A DNA stretch of 64,000 bases from Orientallactaga sibirica (GCA_036365145.1 JAEOAD010002235.1:1-64000); one strand, 5' to 3'; shown: positions 10,811-21,884, counted from the stretch's first letter. The notes: generated from the letters alone by a model not told the origin. Program-made: numbers and translations.

Positions 10811-10893
10811 TTTCTTATTTTTATTTATTTACATTCAAACACAGAGAGACAATGGAAAGCAAGAAAGAATGAAAGAGAAAGGGAATGGGCATG
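10811..10893 (-). mobile_element. DIP-like SINE tail fragment
   Basis: A T-rich edge and GA-rich tract with 'aatgggcatgcc' are the reverse of a SINE 3' end. It stops abruptly where a B1 begins. Confidence 0.6.
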
Positions 10894-11003
10894 CCCAGGC
10901 TGACCTAGAATTCACTCTGTATTGTCAGGGTGGCCTCGAACTCACGACGACCGTACTTTCTGCCTACCGGCTGCTGGGATTAAAGGGTTTGCCACCACAC
11001 CTG
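10894..11003 (-). mobile_element. B1-type SINE, partial
   Basis: 'ggctgacctagaattcac' to 'gccaccacacctggct' is reverse B1. It directly abuts the next SINE. Confidence 0.82.
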
Positions 11004-11168
11004 GCTGGAGATACGGGTTAGAGGTTAAGGCACTTGCCAGCAAAGCAAAAGGACTCAGGTTTGATTCCCCAGTACCCATGTTAACAACAAATGCACATGG
11101 ATCTGGAGTTCGTTTGCAATGACTACAGGTCCTGCTGTGCCTATTCTCTCTCAAATAAATAAAATGCT
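11004..11168 (+). mobile_element. DIP-like SINE
   Basis: 'gaggttaaggcacttgcc' and 'tctggagttcgtttgcaatg' followed by 'caaataaataaaa'. The CT tail is short. Confidence 0.85.
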
Positions 11169-11174
11169 TAAAAT

Positions 11175-11349
11175 ATTTCATTTTTTAATTTAAGAGATAG
11201 TGAAAGAAAGAAAGAGGCAGACAGAATGGGTGCTCAAGGGGCTCCCACCACTGCAAGTGAACTACAGACACATGGCTACTAGGCAATGAAATCCAGGTCC
11301 ATAGGTTTTGCAGGCAAGCTCTGCAACCACTAAGCCGTCTCTCTAGCCC
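11175..11349 (-). mobile_element. DIP-like SINE
   Basis: It lies head-to-head with its neighbour: a T-rich left edge, GA tract and 'aagccgtctctctagcccc' at the right. Confidence 0.85.
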
Positions 11350-11485
11350 CTTGAGGTAGGGTTTCACTGTAACCTAGGCTAAAATGAAACTCAGTCTGTA
11401 GTCCTAGCTGCCCTCAAATTGATGCTAATTTTCCTACCTCTGCCTCCTGAGTTCTGGGAGTAAAGGAGTGTGTCACCACTTGGCT
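11350..11485 (-). mobile_element. Diverged B1-type SINE
   Basis: 'ttgaggtagggtttcactg' to 'gtgtgtcaccacttggct', with many substitutions relative to the other copies. Confidence 0.75.
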
Positions 11486-11640
11486 AAACCCATTATTTCT
11501 TACACTAATTTAAAAAAGTTAAATTAAGTCAGATGACGCATAGTAAGTGAATTAAGCAAGGTTTCTGTGAGAGGATTGTACATGCCCTCCATACAGCTTT
11601 CAAAGCCAAAGCTCAAGAAACCACTAGAAATGTTGGAGGG

Positions 11641-11850
11641 CCAGAGAGATGGCTTAGCAGTTAAGGTTCTTGCCCACAAAGGTCCCACATAAGACAGACA
11701 CACAGTGACGCAAGCACGCAATGTTGCACATGCTCACAAATGGCGCAGTTGTACTCAATGGCGGAAGGCCCTAGCACGCCCATTCTCTTTCTTCTCTCTG
11801 CCTCTTTTGCTCTCTCTCTCTCTTTCAAAATAAATAGATAAAAGAATAGC
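11641..11850 (+). mobile_element. DIP-like SINE
   Basis: 'gccagagagatggcttagc' head, 'ggcccatt'-type body end and long CT-rich tail with 'aaataaatagataaa'. Confidence 0.87.
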
Positions 11851-11859
11851 TTAAAATGT

Positions 11860-12170
11860 TTTCAATCCCCACCACCAGCCTTTGCCAGCGTGTTGCCTCC
11901 CGTCCCCTACCTCACTACCAAGGAGACTTCCTGAGTCCAGGATCAAAACAAAATGGCTGCCCACCCAACCGCTAACATGTACAGGGCCGCTTTCTATCAG
12001 AAGTACAAAAGTTTGGTCAGAAAATTCTCCCCCTCTTTCCACCCAATCACCCTCTCCTCAAGCCTTCTGCTGGTCTTCTGGAGCTGCTAGGTGCCTTCTA
12101 CCAAAAAGCCACCCACCACTGGAAGAAAATAAAGTTTTGTAGAATAGTTGAGATTTAAGCAAGTCTAACA
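11860..12170 (+). other. Unidentified block with AATAAA, possible LTR or old 3' end
   Basis: Pyrimidine-rich, relatively GC-rich sequence ending in AATAAA at 12128-12133. The composition recalls an LTR or a transcript 3' end. I see no TG..CA boundary, no partner LTR and no recognised protein in its frames, so the assignment stays open. Confidence 0.3.
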
Positions 12171-12409
12171 GTTGGTCTCACTTGCTTAAACTCTGGTCAG
12201 GTCCCATGCCAGAATTACAATCCTGACTGAGTCTGCTGGAACAGACTCAGCAGCCAACTCAGTCCTCGAAGCTGCGAAGCCTAGTACTTAACCGGAGAGG
12301 AAATTGTGTAACATTAGGTTAACAAACTCCTCATCCTTGGCACCCTACCTGACTGCCTCTTGCTTGTCTGGAGAGGACCACATCTCTGTAAAAACTGAGC
12401 GACTACACA

Positions 12410-12620
12410 GCCAACAAGTGGCTGTGCTACAGTTGCTCAGTTTCCACGGGAGAAGAGGCGCCTCGTGCTCCCTCCGCTCGTACGCCATCTGCACACCGGA
12501 AAAGGATTTGCGTCACAGGATTGACGTGCTTCACGTGACCACAATATTCAAATTTCCGGTCTCCGAGCATCATGGGATCATGACCAAAACCACAAAATTC
12601 ACATCTAAATTGGCCATTGA
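12410..12620. promoter_or_regulatory. CpG-rich promoter-like patch
   Basis: A short CpG-dense stretch in otherwise CpG-poor DNA. It contains an ETS-type ACCGGAAA (12495-12502) facing a second one in reverse, TTTCCGGT (12553-12560), a CRE-like TTGCGTCA (12508-12515), TTGACGTG (12521-12528) and the E-box CACGTG (12532-12537). This cluster resembles a housekeeping or bidirectional promoter. The 106-codon plus-strand frame over it (12304-12624) has no recognised domain. No exon structure could be established, so it could be an unannotated alternative promoter or first exon. Confidence 0.45.
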
Positions 12621-12819
12621 CTAACTGTGCTTACACAATTTCAAGGTCTTTGTCTCATCATGAGCCTCTTGGCTCCTGAGCATAGATGTACAGTTCAGTA
12701 TTTCACCATGTTTACAGGTTTGGAAGGATGACCCCAATACTGTATGGCTGTGTGTATGGAGATACAATCTACCTAACTCTAATCAATAGGTTTTCTATAT
12801 AACTAGTAAGGGGTGAGAA

Positions 12820-12892
12820 TATAGCTCATCAGTAGCGTGCTTGTCATCCAGAAAATCTGTATTCAATCTCACCACTGCAAAAAAAAATTCTG
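12820..12892 (+). mobile_element. ID-like SINE
   Basis: 'gaatatagctcatcagtagc' through 'aatctcaccactgcaaaa' has the short tRNA-Ala-like ID layout with an A-rich end. Confidence 0.75.
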
Positions 12893-13305
12893 GGGATTTG
12901 GCTTGAGACCTGAGGCTTCCACACACTAACAGCCAGTTACGGATACATGACATATGTAAGTAGAGCATGCTATGATGTGGAGAGTGGATCTATCAAATGA
13001 CAATATCAGTAGCATGAACAGGGAGACAAATTTAACCTTTAAGAGTTTATAATGCTAACATGACTAGTAGAAATGCTATATGATTTAATGTTCACATACT
13101 GGCATCCTCATTTATTAATGTAAATTCTTATTTATTTCATTATGCTTATTGTTATACGTATAGTATTGAGGTGTGGATCAAAGTCTCTTCTGAGATTAAT
13201 AGGTACTTGTGTCTTTGAACAATGATTTTGACAGAAACAAGTGGATAGTAACTGAAAAATGAGGTAGTTTTTTTAAAAGAGAGAAATACATGTGAGCTTG
13301 GAAAT
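12893..13305. other. No gene or repeat recognised
   Basis: AT-rich sequence between an ID element and the MaLR; nothing further seen. Confidence 0.55.
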
Positions 13306-14489
13306 GGGCTAGAGCTGAAACGAGACATAAATGTCCCCTATAGCCTCAAGTATTTGTGATTAGGCTTTATATTTAATCCTCAGTTGGTGGAGCCTTTGAG
13401 AGGTGGAGGCTGGATGAAACAGGTGTCTCACTGGGGATGGGCCTTGAGGTTTATTGGTCTAGTCTAGTGGATGTTCAGGAGCTCACACTTGCTGCTGCCT
13501 CCTGCTGATATGTGACGATGTTACAAGATGCAAGGTCCTGGCTTCCTGGTCTGCAATGCTTTCTTGGCCATGATGAAACTTCCCATTGAAACTATCAGCC
13601 AATATAAAAAGTGCCCTCCAATAGCCTGGTATTTTGTCATAGGAAAGAATAGGTAAATGCTACAGAAACAATACTGAGAGTGGGATTGTTACTTCTATGA
13701 ATTTGAACATGTGGTTTTGGTCTTTTGGAATTTGTATACAGAAGAATATGGAAGGATTTTGAACTTTGGATTAGAGATGCCTCAAAGTGCTATAAGCAGA
13801 GCTTGTTGGGCCATTCTGTAGAGTTGGAAAAAACAAACTATAGAAAGAACTATGTAGACTGTGAACATTTGGCTTATGAAGTATCAGACTTTGTTGGAAC
13901 TGGGTTGGAAGCAGTTCTTGTGATATTTTGGCTGTGTTCCACCCATGTCCTGAGAATTTGAGCAGAACTGAATTTAAAAGCAATGGAATGGTATGTTTGT
14001 TGAAAGAAAAACCTAGAGCAGGAAGCTATGGATAATGTAAAGTTTGGCACAGAAAGAAATGTAAGTAAATTTAAAGCCTCAGACCCATCAACTTAGGCTG
14101 CAATTATTAAATGATTGCCACCATTAAGGATGGACCAGCTGTTCTGTATTGGGTCAATGGGAAAGATGCCCTCAGGATGAAATTCCTGGTTTGGAAAGAA
14201 AGTAAGCGGCATAACTGGAAGGGTAAAAAGTTACCTAAGCCTTTTAGAGCCCAGAGGATTTCATGTCCTAGATGCTGACATGAAGTGACAGTAGTTGATG
14301 TTTGCTCTGCTTGTTTTCTGTCTTGCATTGGTCCAGTCTCTCCTTTTTATGCCTTTTTTTTGCAATGACAATTCTTACTCTGTACCACTATGTCTTGGAA
14401 GAATGTAACTTGTATTTGGGTTTTCTAGGGCTCACAATTAAGAGCCTATCATAAATCTCAGATGAGACTTTAGACTTTTAAAAAGTGGG

Positions 14490-14637
14490 GGATTTTTTTT
14501 TGAGGTAGGGTTTCACTCTAGCCCAGGCTGACCTGGAATTCACTATTTAGTCTCAGGGTGGCCTTAAACTCATGGTGACCCTCCTACTTCTGCCTCCCAA
14601 GTGCTGGGATTAAAGGCATACACCACCACACCTGGCA
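14490..14637 (-). mobile_element. B1-type SINE inside MaLR
   Basis: T run, 'tgaggtagggtttcactcta' and 'ccaccacacctggc' in reverse orientation. Confidence 0.9.
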
Positions 14638-14644
14638 AAAAGTG

Positions 14645-14842
14645 TTTTAAATTTTATTTTGTATTTATTATTACACAAAAGAGAGATAATGGGCACACCA
14701 GAGCCTCCAGCCACAGTAAACAAACTCCAGAAACATGTGCCACCACATGCATCAGGCTTACATGGGTTCTGGGGAGTTGAACCTGGGTCCTTAGGTTTTT
14801 CAGGTAAGTGCCTTAACTGCTAATCCATCTCTCCAGCCTGAT
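14645..14842 (-). mobile_element. DIP-like SINE inside MaLR
   Basis: Its tail meets the preceding B1. The right edge is 'taatccatctctccagcct'. Confidence 0.87.
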
Positions 14843-15289
14843 TTTGGACTTTTGGGTGGTGTTTGGATTGGTAAAGTCTGTGGGGACCTTTAAAGTTGGA
14901 TTGAATGCACTTTCATCATGAGATGATCATGAGTCTATGGGATAGCATATGGTATTTCGTTTGTATCATGTCCCATAGTTTCATATGTCTATAATTAAGT
15001 CTCCTAATTTGTTCCAAGCTCATGGAGACTTTGGGATGTTGAGCTTTACTAGAGGAGGTCTATCAATGGGGACAGACATTGAGCTTTATTAGTCCACCTC
15101 AATAGGTGTTCAGGAGATCACCCTTGCTGCTGTCTCCTGCTGATATATGACACTGTGACAAGATGTCACTGTCATTCTTTTCTTGCCATGATGAAGCTTT
15201 CCCTTTAAAAACACTTGATGAAATAAACCCTTTCCTCCCATAGGCTGTTTCTGGTTTTTCCCAGAAACAAAAAGCTACAGCTACATCAG

Positions 15290-17240
15290 AAATGCCTGAA
15301 AGACAAATAGCCACCTGAATTTTGGGGATACCCAAATTCCATGGTTAATGACTAAGATGGGACAGGCCAGCAATGCCTGTGTGGGAGATGAGATATAGGC
15401 TGGCAATGTCTGACTTGGAAAAGAGGGGCAGGCCAGTGATGTCTATCCATCAAAAGAGAGTTTAAGGCAAGGGATGTCAGACCAAGGCTAGAGTTACCTA
15501 GTTAGGCTGGAAACCTGAAAATATCCCAGATCTATATTATACTTCCTTATTTCCTTTTTTATATATATACACAAAAACACAGGAAAACAATTTATCTTTA
15601 GTATTCATTTAAAAAAAACTAAAAATCTCTGGTCTAACATAATGTGGAGGCAAGCATTTCTATCTGTAAGTATATACCCCTTCCTTTGCTGTTTAACTCC
15701 TAAAAATGAATAGGGAAATTTATTGCTTTAGATCTGCATGATCAGTTACCCACCTTTTTTTTTTTTTTTTTTTTTTTTGTAACTAAGCCTGCCTTACATT
15801 TCAAAGAGAGAGAAATATAAATTTCTAGTTATCTTTTCTTGCGGAACACCCAGATTTTATGCAATTATGTAATGTGTGTCCACGTTAATTCTTTCTATAT
15901 GTTGTTTTATCAAAATGGAGACATGATGACACTATTCTACACATATACACATAACTAAATAACAAAACCTGTGGCCATTTCAATTCTTCCATTTATTTTT
16001 ATCTTATATTGACATTATTTTTTGTTTAATCTATAGGTATTTCTTGGTATTCAAACCTAAAATTTGTGAATGTTATTGCTTTGATTATATATTGAAAGGT
16101 ATAATAAATGCATACTCATAAACTTAAGTACTTTTAACTTCTTAAAACCATCTGTGAGAAAAAGACCAAATAGTACTTTACTAGCAGACACACCTGTAGG
16201 ACTGGACATAGACCATATCTGTGCTTCAGGGGACAAGGAGGCCAGCGGCCTGAGGTACCACCTCACTACTGCCTGTGAGGAAATACAGGATGTTATGTCC
16301 TCTTTCTAGCTTGCTTGAAGGGAATCTCCCTTTCAAAGGGAGCTGGTAAAGGAACAGACATACAAAACTGAGTACACAAAAGGTCTCCTGAGGGATTTCT
16401 AGAGGTACCCTTTGGCACAAAAGAGCATTGTTCCTCATCTGGAATGTTCTAGGGTCTTTCTGTACTGCCTGGAATTGCTACTGCCATTTTCCCACCAACT
16501 TGATGGAGCCAACAGTGAGGAGGATGGAGCAAAGAGAAAATAATGTGCTTGGTGAGTGCTGCATCAAGCCCCTGTGCCACGATGACCTACCTCATGAATC
16601 TGGCAGGACTGCCTGTTCTGGGATGTTTATAAAAAAATCAAAGTGATAGGAAAATTTCCATATTTGAGTTTCTGTGTCAGGCTAAAGAATGGAAAATAGG
16701 TCATGTGTCATATGGGTCCCTGTATCTCTGAAGCTTGCCATGTCATCCAGGCTTGGAAACTGTACCCACAGCCAATGAAGCACCTTCCACTATCTTCCTT
16801 TGGTCCTATGGCCACTTGCATTTGGCCTCACTACAGAAGTTTCCTCTTCCTTGTTATCAGAGAAGAACATAAAGACATATGGTCTATTTGCAGGACAAAC
16901 TGCTGCCTGATATGCCTTTTCTGGGATCCAATCAATGAACAGAAATGCCAAATCCAAGCACAGCACTCATATGGAAGGTTAGAAGCTGGAAAGTGAGTCT
17001 GTTTCAGCGGCATATCAACCATAGCAGGGGAAGTTCAGCCACACCTGCTTGGTTACATCACACCTTCTTGCTTGTAGATGGGAGAAGGGAAACAAATTCA
17101 CTATTTCCCTTTTAGCATTAATTCCACTTCCTGAGATTTAGATATGGCACAAAAATATTTCTTCCATCCATTAGTTCCCCATAGAGTACTCTGGCTGAAA
17201 TTCTCTAGAGGGGATTTTCAGAATAATGAGTAGTGACTTA
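15290..17240. other. Long unassigned stretch with a degenerate repeat and a poly-T
   Basis: At 15350-15480 a motif like 'aggccagcaatgtctg' recurs about four times with uneven spacing. A pure T run lies at about 15753-15778, probably an old retroposon edge. Frames of 72 (16428-16646) and 97 codons (16703-16996) have no recognised domain, and I do not call them genes. Confidence 0.4.
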
Positions 17241-17244
17241 GGGC

Positions 17245-17365
17245 CTGGGTACAAAAGGACAATACTTGTTGGCACTTGTTGGTAGGTGACTCTGGGCAAT
17301 TTTATCACTTTAGCCCTGAACTTCAGTTGCTGCAGCTATTAAATGGGGATAAGAATGGCAACCAT
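17245..17365 (+). mobile_element. MIR element
   Basis: 'gtgactctgggcaattttatc' followed by 'ttcagttgctgcagctatt' and 'aaatggggataagaatgg' is the conserved MIR core order (mammalian-wide SINE, very old). Confidence 0.72.
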
Positions 17366-17366
17366 G

Positions 17367-17572
17367 GGCTGGAGAGATGGCTAAACAGTTAAGGCGCTTG
17401 CCTGCGAAGATTAAGGACTCAATTTCATTTCCCCAGTAACCACATAAACCCAGATGTATACGGTATGTATGCATTTGGAGTTCATTTTCAGTGGCGAAGG
17501 CCTTGGTACACCCATTCTGTCTCTCTATCTTGCTCGTTCTCTCTCATTTTTTCACAAATAAATAGTTTTTAA
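17367..17572 (+). mobile_element. DIP-like SINE
   Basis: 'gggctggagagatggctaaac' head, clear A/B box region, CT tail and 'acaaataaatag' end. Confidence 0.9.
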
Positions 17573-17629
17573 AAGAATGGTAATCATGTTATAATATCAT
17601 TAAATAAGGTAGTGTAAGAGAAACTCTTT

Positions 17630-17802
17630 AGTATGTGCTAGAAGAGAAAGATGATGTCATCAAATTAGGAGAGAGACTAATGGAGAAAGGGAGGGGATAT
17701 GATGGAGACCGGAGTTCTAAAGTGGAATGGGGGAGGGGAGGAAAATATCAGGTGGGGTTTTTTTGGTATGTAAGATTAAAAGTCAATAAAAATTTTAAAA
17801 AA
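17630..17802 (+). mobile_element. 5'-truncated LINE-1 3' UTR
   Basis: It has the same order of blocks as the minus copy at 2176-2439: 'gatgatgtcatcaaatta', a purine-rich GGGGAGG segment, then 'caataaaaattttaaaa'. The 65-codon frame is incidental. Confidence 0.6.
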
Positions 17803-18014
17803 ATACCGACAAATGTCACCATGCTGATGTAACCAAACAGAAATGGAAGGTCTAACACAGAAAATGTTGGGCCTTGCTAGTAACAGGATATTCTAGCTCC
17901 TGTCACACAAGTTGCCCCACCAATTTGTCAAAAGGTCATTGTGAGTTCTGTGCTTGATTGAAGAAAACTTGCCAGATGACTTTCATCTGAAAAATAAAAC
18001 AAGAAATGCAACTT

Positions 18015-18312
18015 GGGCTGTTTGACAGACAAGTCACTAAAGTTTAATATTCCAACTTGATGGAGAAGTGGAGGCTGGTCATTTAGCAGTACTACTTCCA
18101 GAACTTGATCTAGTCACAGAACTGCTGTAGGTTTTGTTGCAGGATGTTTGCAGCCTTGGTGCTGAGAGCTATGGTGGGCCTTCCAGTGATGCTGGGGAGT
18201 CTAAATGAGGAAGACAGATACTTAAAACCACCCATAAGCTGAAGAAATTGCAGCTTCTGTCCCTCATTTTCAAATCTAACAGTATTGCACTGGCCAAACT
18301 GGGTTCCCACTC
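18015..18312 (-). pseudogene. KNOP1: Processed pseudogene of KNOP1 C-terminus (SMAP-like domain)
   Basis: The minus-strand frame 18110-18310 encodes 'RFENEGQKLQFLQLMGGFK' followed by a Ser/Pro-rich stretch and 'AANILQQNLQQ'. This matches the conserved C-terminal SMAP-like domain of the lysine-rich nucleolar protein KNOP1 as I know it. Beyond an in-frame stop after 'QQFCD' the similarity continues ('FWK', then 'SIKLEY' and a stop) to about 18020, fitting the protein's very end. There is no intron within the matched part, and at least two in-frame stops lie inside it. No poly-A tract or target duplication is visible, so retroposition is inferred. The identification rests on memory of the family, not a search. 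Confidence 0.55.
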
Positions 18313-19605
18313 ACTTGCCAGGTTATAAAGCTTTGATCTTGCCTGACTCCTGATTGTTTTCTTATTGCAAGCTCTTTTGCCTCACCTGGCCTATTTATGC
18401 CTCAACTATGTTTCCTAATTGAAACATTTGGTCCTGGAGGGCTCATGAAACTCAGGTGGTAAACAAGATTAGGAAAGCTGAAACTTAAGGCCTTTCAAGG
18501 ACCATCCCCAAGGTTATAGGAAAACACATTTTGTGTGTGGGAGGTCTCTGACCAGCTGAGCTGTCTGCAAATGTTGCAGTATGCTCCAGAGACGCAGCTT
18601 CTGAGTCTTGACCTATGCTGGGGTGGTCTTTTCAGTGATGCAGCTGCCCTTGAGTCATCCATGATCTAATCAGTGGCCTCATCAGTGGTTAGTAACCCCA
18701 AAAAATTCGCTGATCCACTAACATTGGATTTTGTTGCAGTTGTGTTTTGGTCTATTTTTTTGTGCCCAATCTACAGTGAATAGATGTGTGTTTGCATCTT
18801 CCCAGGGAAACAGTTTCACACAGCATGCTCTCTTCCTCTTCTATTTTTTTACTTTTCACAGCAAACTGGCTATTCTTCCTTTTCTTGGAATTTACTTTAT
18901 TCTAACTTGGGGCCTCTAGGGTGTTTCCTATTGGGCTGCCATTCTAGAACTTCAACATTGATTAACTTCTTCTTACTTCCTTTTCGCAGAAATTTCTCCA
19001 CATACTTGGAGTGGACTGGGAGGACCTCTCCCTTCTGGTGGATCTTCCTTTAAGCAATGCTCTCTGGGACTCCCCTGTTTTGGACTCTTCCCCAAGGCTG
19101 TCTCATCCTTTGCTTCTCTCCTGCACTGAATATGTATACAGGGCACCCCTGTTCTCACAGAGCCAAGGATCATGCATAATTCATATGCCAGCACTCTTAT
19201 AGAAATAGCAGACTGACTCAGATGGGAGTCTCTGTAGGAGATCTCTTACCTGGAACATTCAGAAGGTTATGCTGAGAAGGATGAAAAGTCCAGTTCCAGT
19301 TTAAGGAACCCACAGACCTGATAGTCAAGTGTTACATGTGATCTTGGGCAACTAAGCAGCTATTACTAATATTTTGGACCCCTGGAAAAATCTGAAGCTA
19401 TATATGTTCAGTTTAGAGAACCTTTCTCAGGGGTGGTATCGTTGTCTGATGCTGGTTTTGCAGTTATTGTGAGTAATGTTTTTGTTTTCAGGAAGGTTCT
19501 AAAGCTAAAAACTTACCTTTAAGTTTTAGTAAAAAGAAATAAAGTAAATGAGCAAGCTGGTAGCAGCTCAAGCACATGACTTCAAATATTCACCACACAC
19601 ATTTT
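18313..19605. other. Unassigned sequence
   Basis: Moderately GC-balanced, single-copy-looking DNA. Frames of 60-90 codons overlap on both strands without recognised domains. No repeat family seen. Confidence 0.5.
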
Positions 19606-19611
19606 CCAAGA

Positions 19612-20062
19612 TTTCTGTAGGGCTGCTGTTGTGTGTATATACATGTGGAAGTCAGAGGTTAATGTCAGATGTCTTTTTTAATTGATATCCAAATTATTTT
19701 TTATTTTCTTTGGTTTTCCAAGGTAGGGACTTGCTCTAGCCAAGACTGACCTGGAATCCATAATCTCAGGTTGGCCTCAAACTCACAGTGATCCTCTTCC
19801 CTCTGCCTCCTGAGTGTTGGGATTAAAGGCATGCATCACTATGTGTGGCCACCTTATTTTTTTGAGACAAGATCTCTTACTGAACCTGGAGCTCACTGAT
19901 TTGGCTAGAAATGCTAGCAAGCAAGGCCAAGGTATTCTTCTGTCACTACCTCTTCATTGCTTCAATTATATGCAGATGTTTTTATGTGGATTTTGGGGAA
20001 CCTAACTAAGGTTTTCATGCTTATGGACAAGTACTTTACCCACTGAGCCATCTTCTCAGCCC
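19612..20062 (+). repeat. TG-rich rodent dispersed repeat, split by B1
   Basis: 'gtgtgtatatacatgtggaag' and 'cagaggttaatgtcagatg', then after the B1 'gagacaagatctcttactg', 'ggagctcactgatttggct' and the end 'cactgagccatcttctcagc'. It is the best-preserved copy of the repeat seen at 3245 and 34325. Confidence 0.68.
19695..19852 (-). mobile_element. B1-type SINE
   Basis: 'ttccaaggtagggacttgc' to 'tcactatgtgtggcc' in reverse; it splits the surrounding dispersed repeat. Confidence 0.82.
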
Positions 20063-20399
20063 CCTCTCCCATTTCAGTAGGTTTTCAAGTTTCCAAGTAG
20101 GAAATAGATGAGGAAATATTTCCCAGGGATCTGTGACACTGAGAACAATCAACTGCCTATTTTCAGGTTATCCTTCCCTGCCCTGTCTGTACTTCACCAG
20201 TGCCAGGTCAGGCTCCAGGGCCTGACAGTTCCTGGCTTGCTCACAACCTATGGAGGATCACAAAGTTTGGATTCATGTTTAGATTTCATTGCCAGCTCTG
20301 CTCCTCACCTCCTGTTTGAGGAGGAAGCTGTCTTTCCTGGGTTGCCAGGGGCTTGGGAAATGGGAGGGTATAGCTCTGACCTGAGGAGAATGGGATGTG

Positions 20400-20625
20400 T
20401 TCCCCGCTTCCTAGTAGGTGTACTCCAGTGCTCAGGGCCAATTCCAGGTCACATTATCTCTGAAGATACCCTGGTGGCCCCTCCACCCCAAGGGCTCCTA
20501 AGCTCTCTCTGTAGGCAAATTAGAGACCTCTGACTCAGGGTTATTGTAGTAGCCAGGTTCCTGCTATGTCAAGTGTTGTTGGTGACTCACAAGGAGCCCA
20601 GTGGGAAGGTGGAAGTGTACAGAAT
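20400..20625 (+). repeat. Left arm of an inverted repeat pair
   Basis: The segment around 'gactcagggttattgt' (about 20533) matches the reverse complement of 21455-21665. About 170 bases align at roughly 80-85% identity by eye, including 'agggccaattc', 'taccctggtggc', 'ggctcctaagct' and 'gttggtgactcac'. The 141-codon frame 20108-20533 ends inside the arm and has no recognised domain. Confidence 0.7.
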
Positions 20626-20904
20626 ACATGAAGAAATTGAAGAACACAGTCTCTCTGGACCTTTCTCTATCTCACTCTGCTCCAGAACTTCTGCAAATCT
20701 TGGAGAAAACTGGGAGGATGATGGAATCTTTTTTCCTGCCTACTCACTGGTGACTTCTGTGCCTTCTTATACACACCATAACACCCAGGAAGAGGAAAGA
20801 GGTGTTCGTCTTCTTCCCATTTAATTTCAGATTTCACCTCAAGACATTTGTTCTCTTGACTATGTATTGTCAGGAATGAAAACTAGTATTATGGTCAGCA
20901 GGGG

Positions 20905-21160
20905 AAGATGATAATGATGATCAGGGTATGTTGATGATGGTGATTGTGGTGGTGGTAAAAATAATGATTATAATGTTACTGGGAATGATGCTGATGATGC
21001 TGATCATGATAACAATGGAGATGATTATGGTGGTTGTGGTGATGTCGATGGTACTGATGGTGATAACATCGATGATGATGGTGTTGTTGGTGGTGATTCT
21101 GATGGTGATGTTGATAACAATGGTGGTTGTGATGATGATGGTATTGATGACTATAACAAG
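20905..21160 (+). repeat. Degenerate (GAT/GGT)n simple repeat
   Basis: Trinucleotide-type repeat of GATGATGGTG units. Low-complexity frames on both strands (Met/Val-rich on plus, Ile/Thr-rich on minus) are artefacts. It lies in the spacer of the inverted repeat. Confidence 0.88.
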
Positions 21161-21454
21161 CAGTAAACTGTCTTTACAAGCACCTGCTACATTGTAGGCA
21201 TTGTTGTCCACATGACATATACAAACTCTCCTGTATTTTTCTCATGAAACTTATTGTCAAATGCTATGGTCTATTTCTTTCAGAGAAGGAATCTGAGACT
21301 TGTTGAAGCTATGTATTTTTCAGGACCACAGAGTTGGTGGGGACAATCACCACCTGAGGTTTCTACATGTACTGGGTAAATCTGTAGCTGGGATATATCC
21401 CAATTGCTATGCAGGGGGACAGGCCACCAAGCTTCCTGCCATCCAGTAGACTTT

Positions 21455-21665
21455 TCATACTTGTAGTCTCTCACCCTCCCGCCACCCTGTGACTCACCAA
21501 CAGCACTCTATACAGCAGAAACCTGGCTGCCACAATAACCCTGAGTCAGGGATTTCTAATTTCCCTCCAGAGACAGCTTAGGAGTTCTTTGGTGTGGAAG
21601 AGCCACCAGGATATCTGCATAGATTATGTGACCTAGAATTGGCCCTGGAGGAGCCACCAGGATAC
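21455..21665 (-). repeat. Right arm of the inverted repeat pair
   Basis: Reverse complement of the left arm. 'acaataaccctgagtcagg' at 21530 mirrors the left arm's central block. A short 'gagccaccaggata' motif is duplicated within this arm (about 21600 and 21651). Confidence 0.7.
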
Positions 21666-21884
21666 AGGAAAGCACAAAAAATGAATGGACTTTAAGCCAA
21701 GACTTTGGTTGCTGGTTATAAAAGCTCATTTTCATTGGTTTAGGACAGGGCAAAAAAGTGAAAAGCATAAATGAACAAACATGGCCATCACATGGCTTTA
21801 CAGGAAATGTTGTGTTTTTTACTGTATATGTACTCCTTGAATTTCTAAACTTTAACACTTACAAGACTTGTAGATTGATTGATT

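Larger units (their letters stand above)
13310..15288 (+). mobile_element. Complete MaLR retrotransposon (LTR-int-LTR)
   Basis: The 5' LTR is about 13310-13670 ('atgtcccctatagcctca' head region; 'tgctacagaaaca' end). The internal region is 13671-14949 and the 3' LTR about 14950-15288. The shared block 'gctgcctcctgctgatatgtgac' type sequence at 13490 and 15130 shows that the LTRs are a pair. The first internal bases and a later 'gaacatgtgg' parallel the primer-site region of the minus-strand MaLR at 10 kb. 'gttggattgaatgcacttt' is a MaLR interior signature. A 78-codon frame at 13725-13961 has no retroviral motif. Two SINEs lie inside. Confidence 0.75.

Noticed and set aside
20108..20533. 141-codon frame as a gene
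   Set aside because: Overlaps an inverted repeat arm, has no recognised domain, and the homologous right arm does not preserve the frame clearly.
20921..21211. 96- and 89-codon frames on both strands
   Set aside because: Translations of a GAT/GGT simple repeat; low complexity on both strands.
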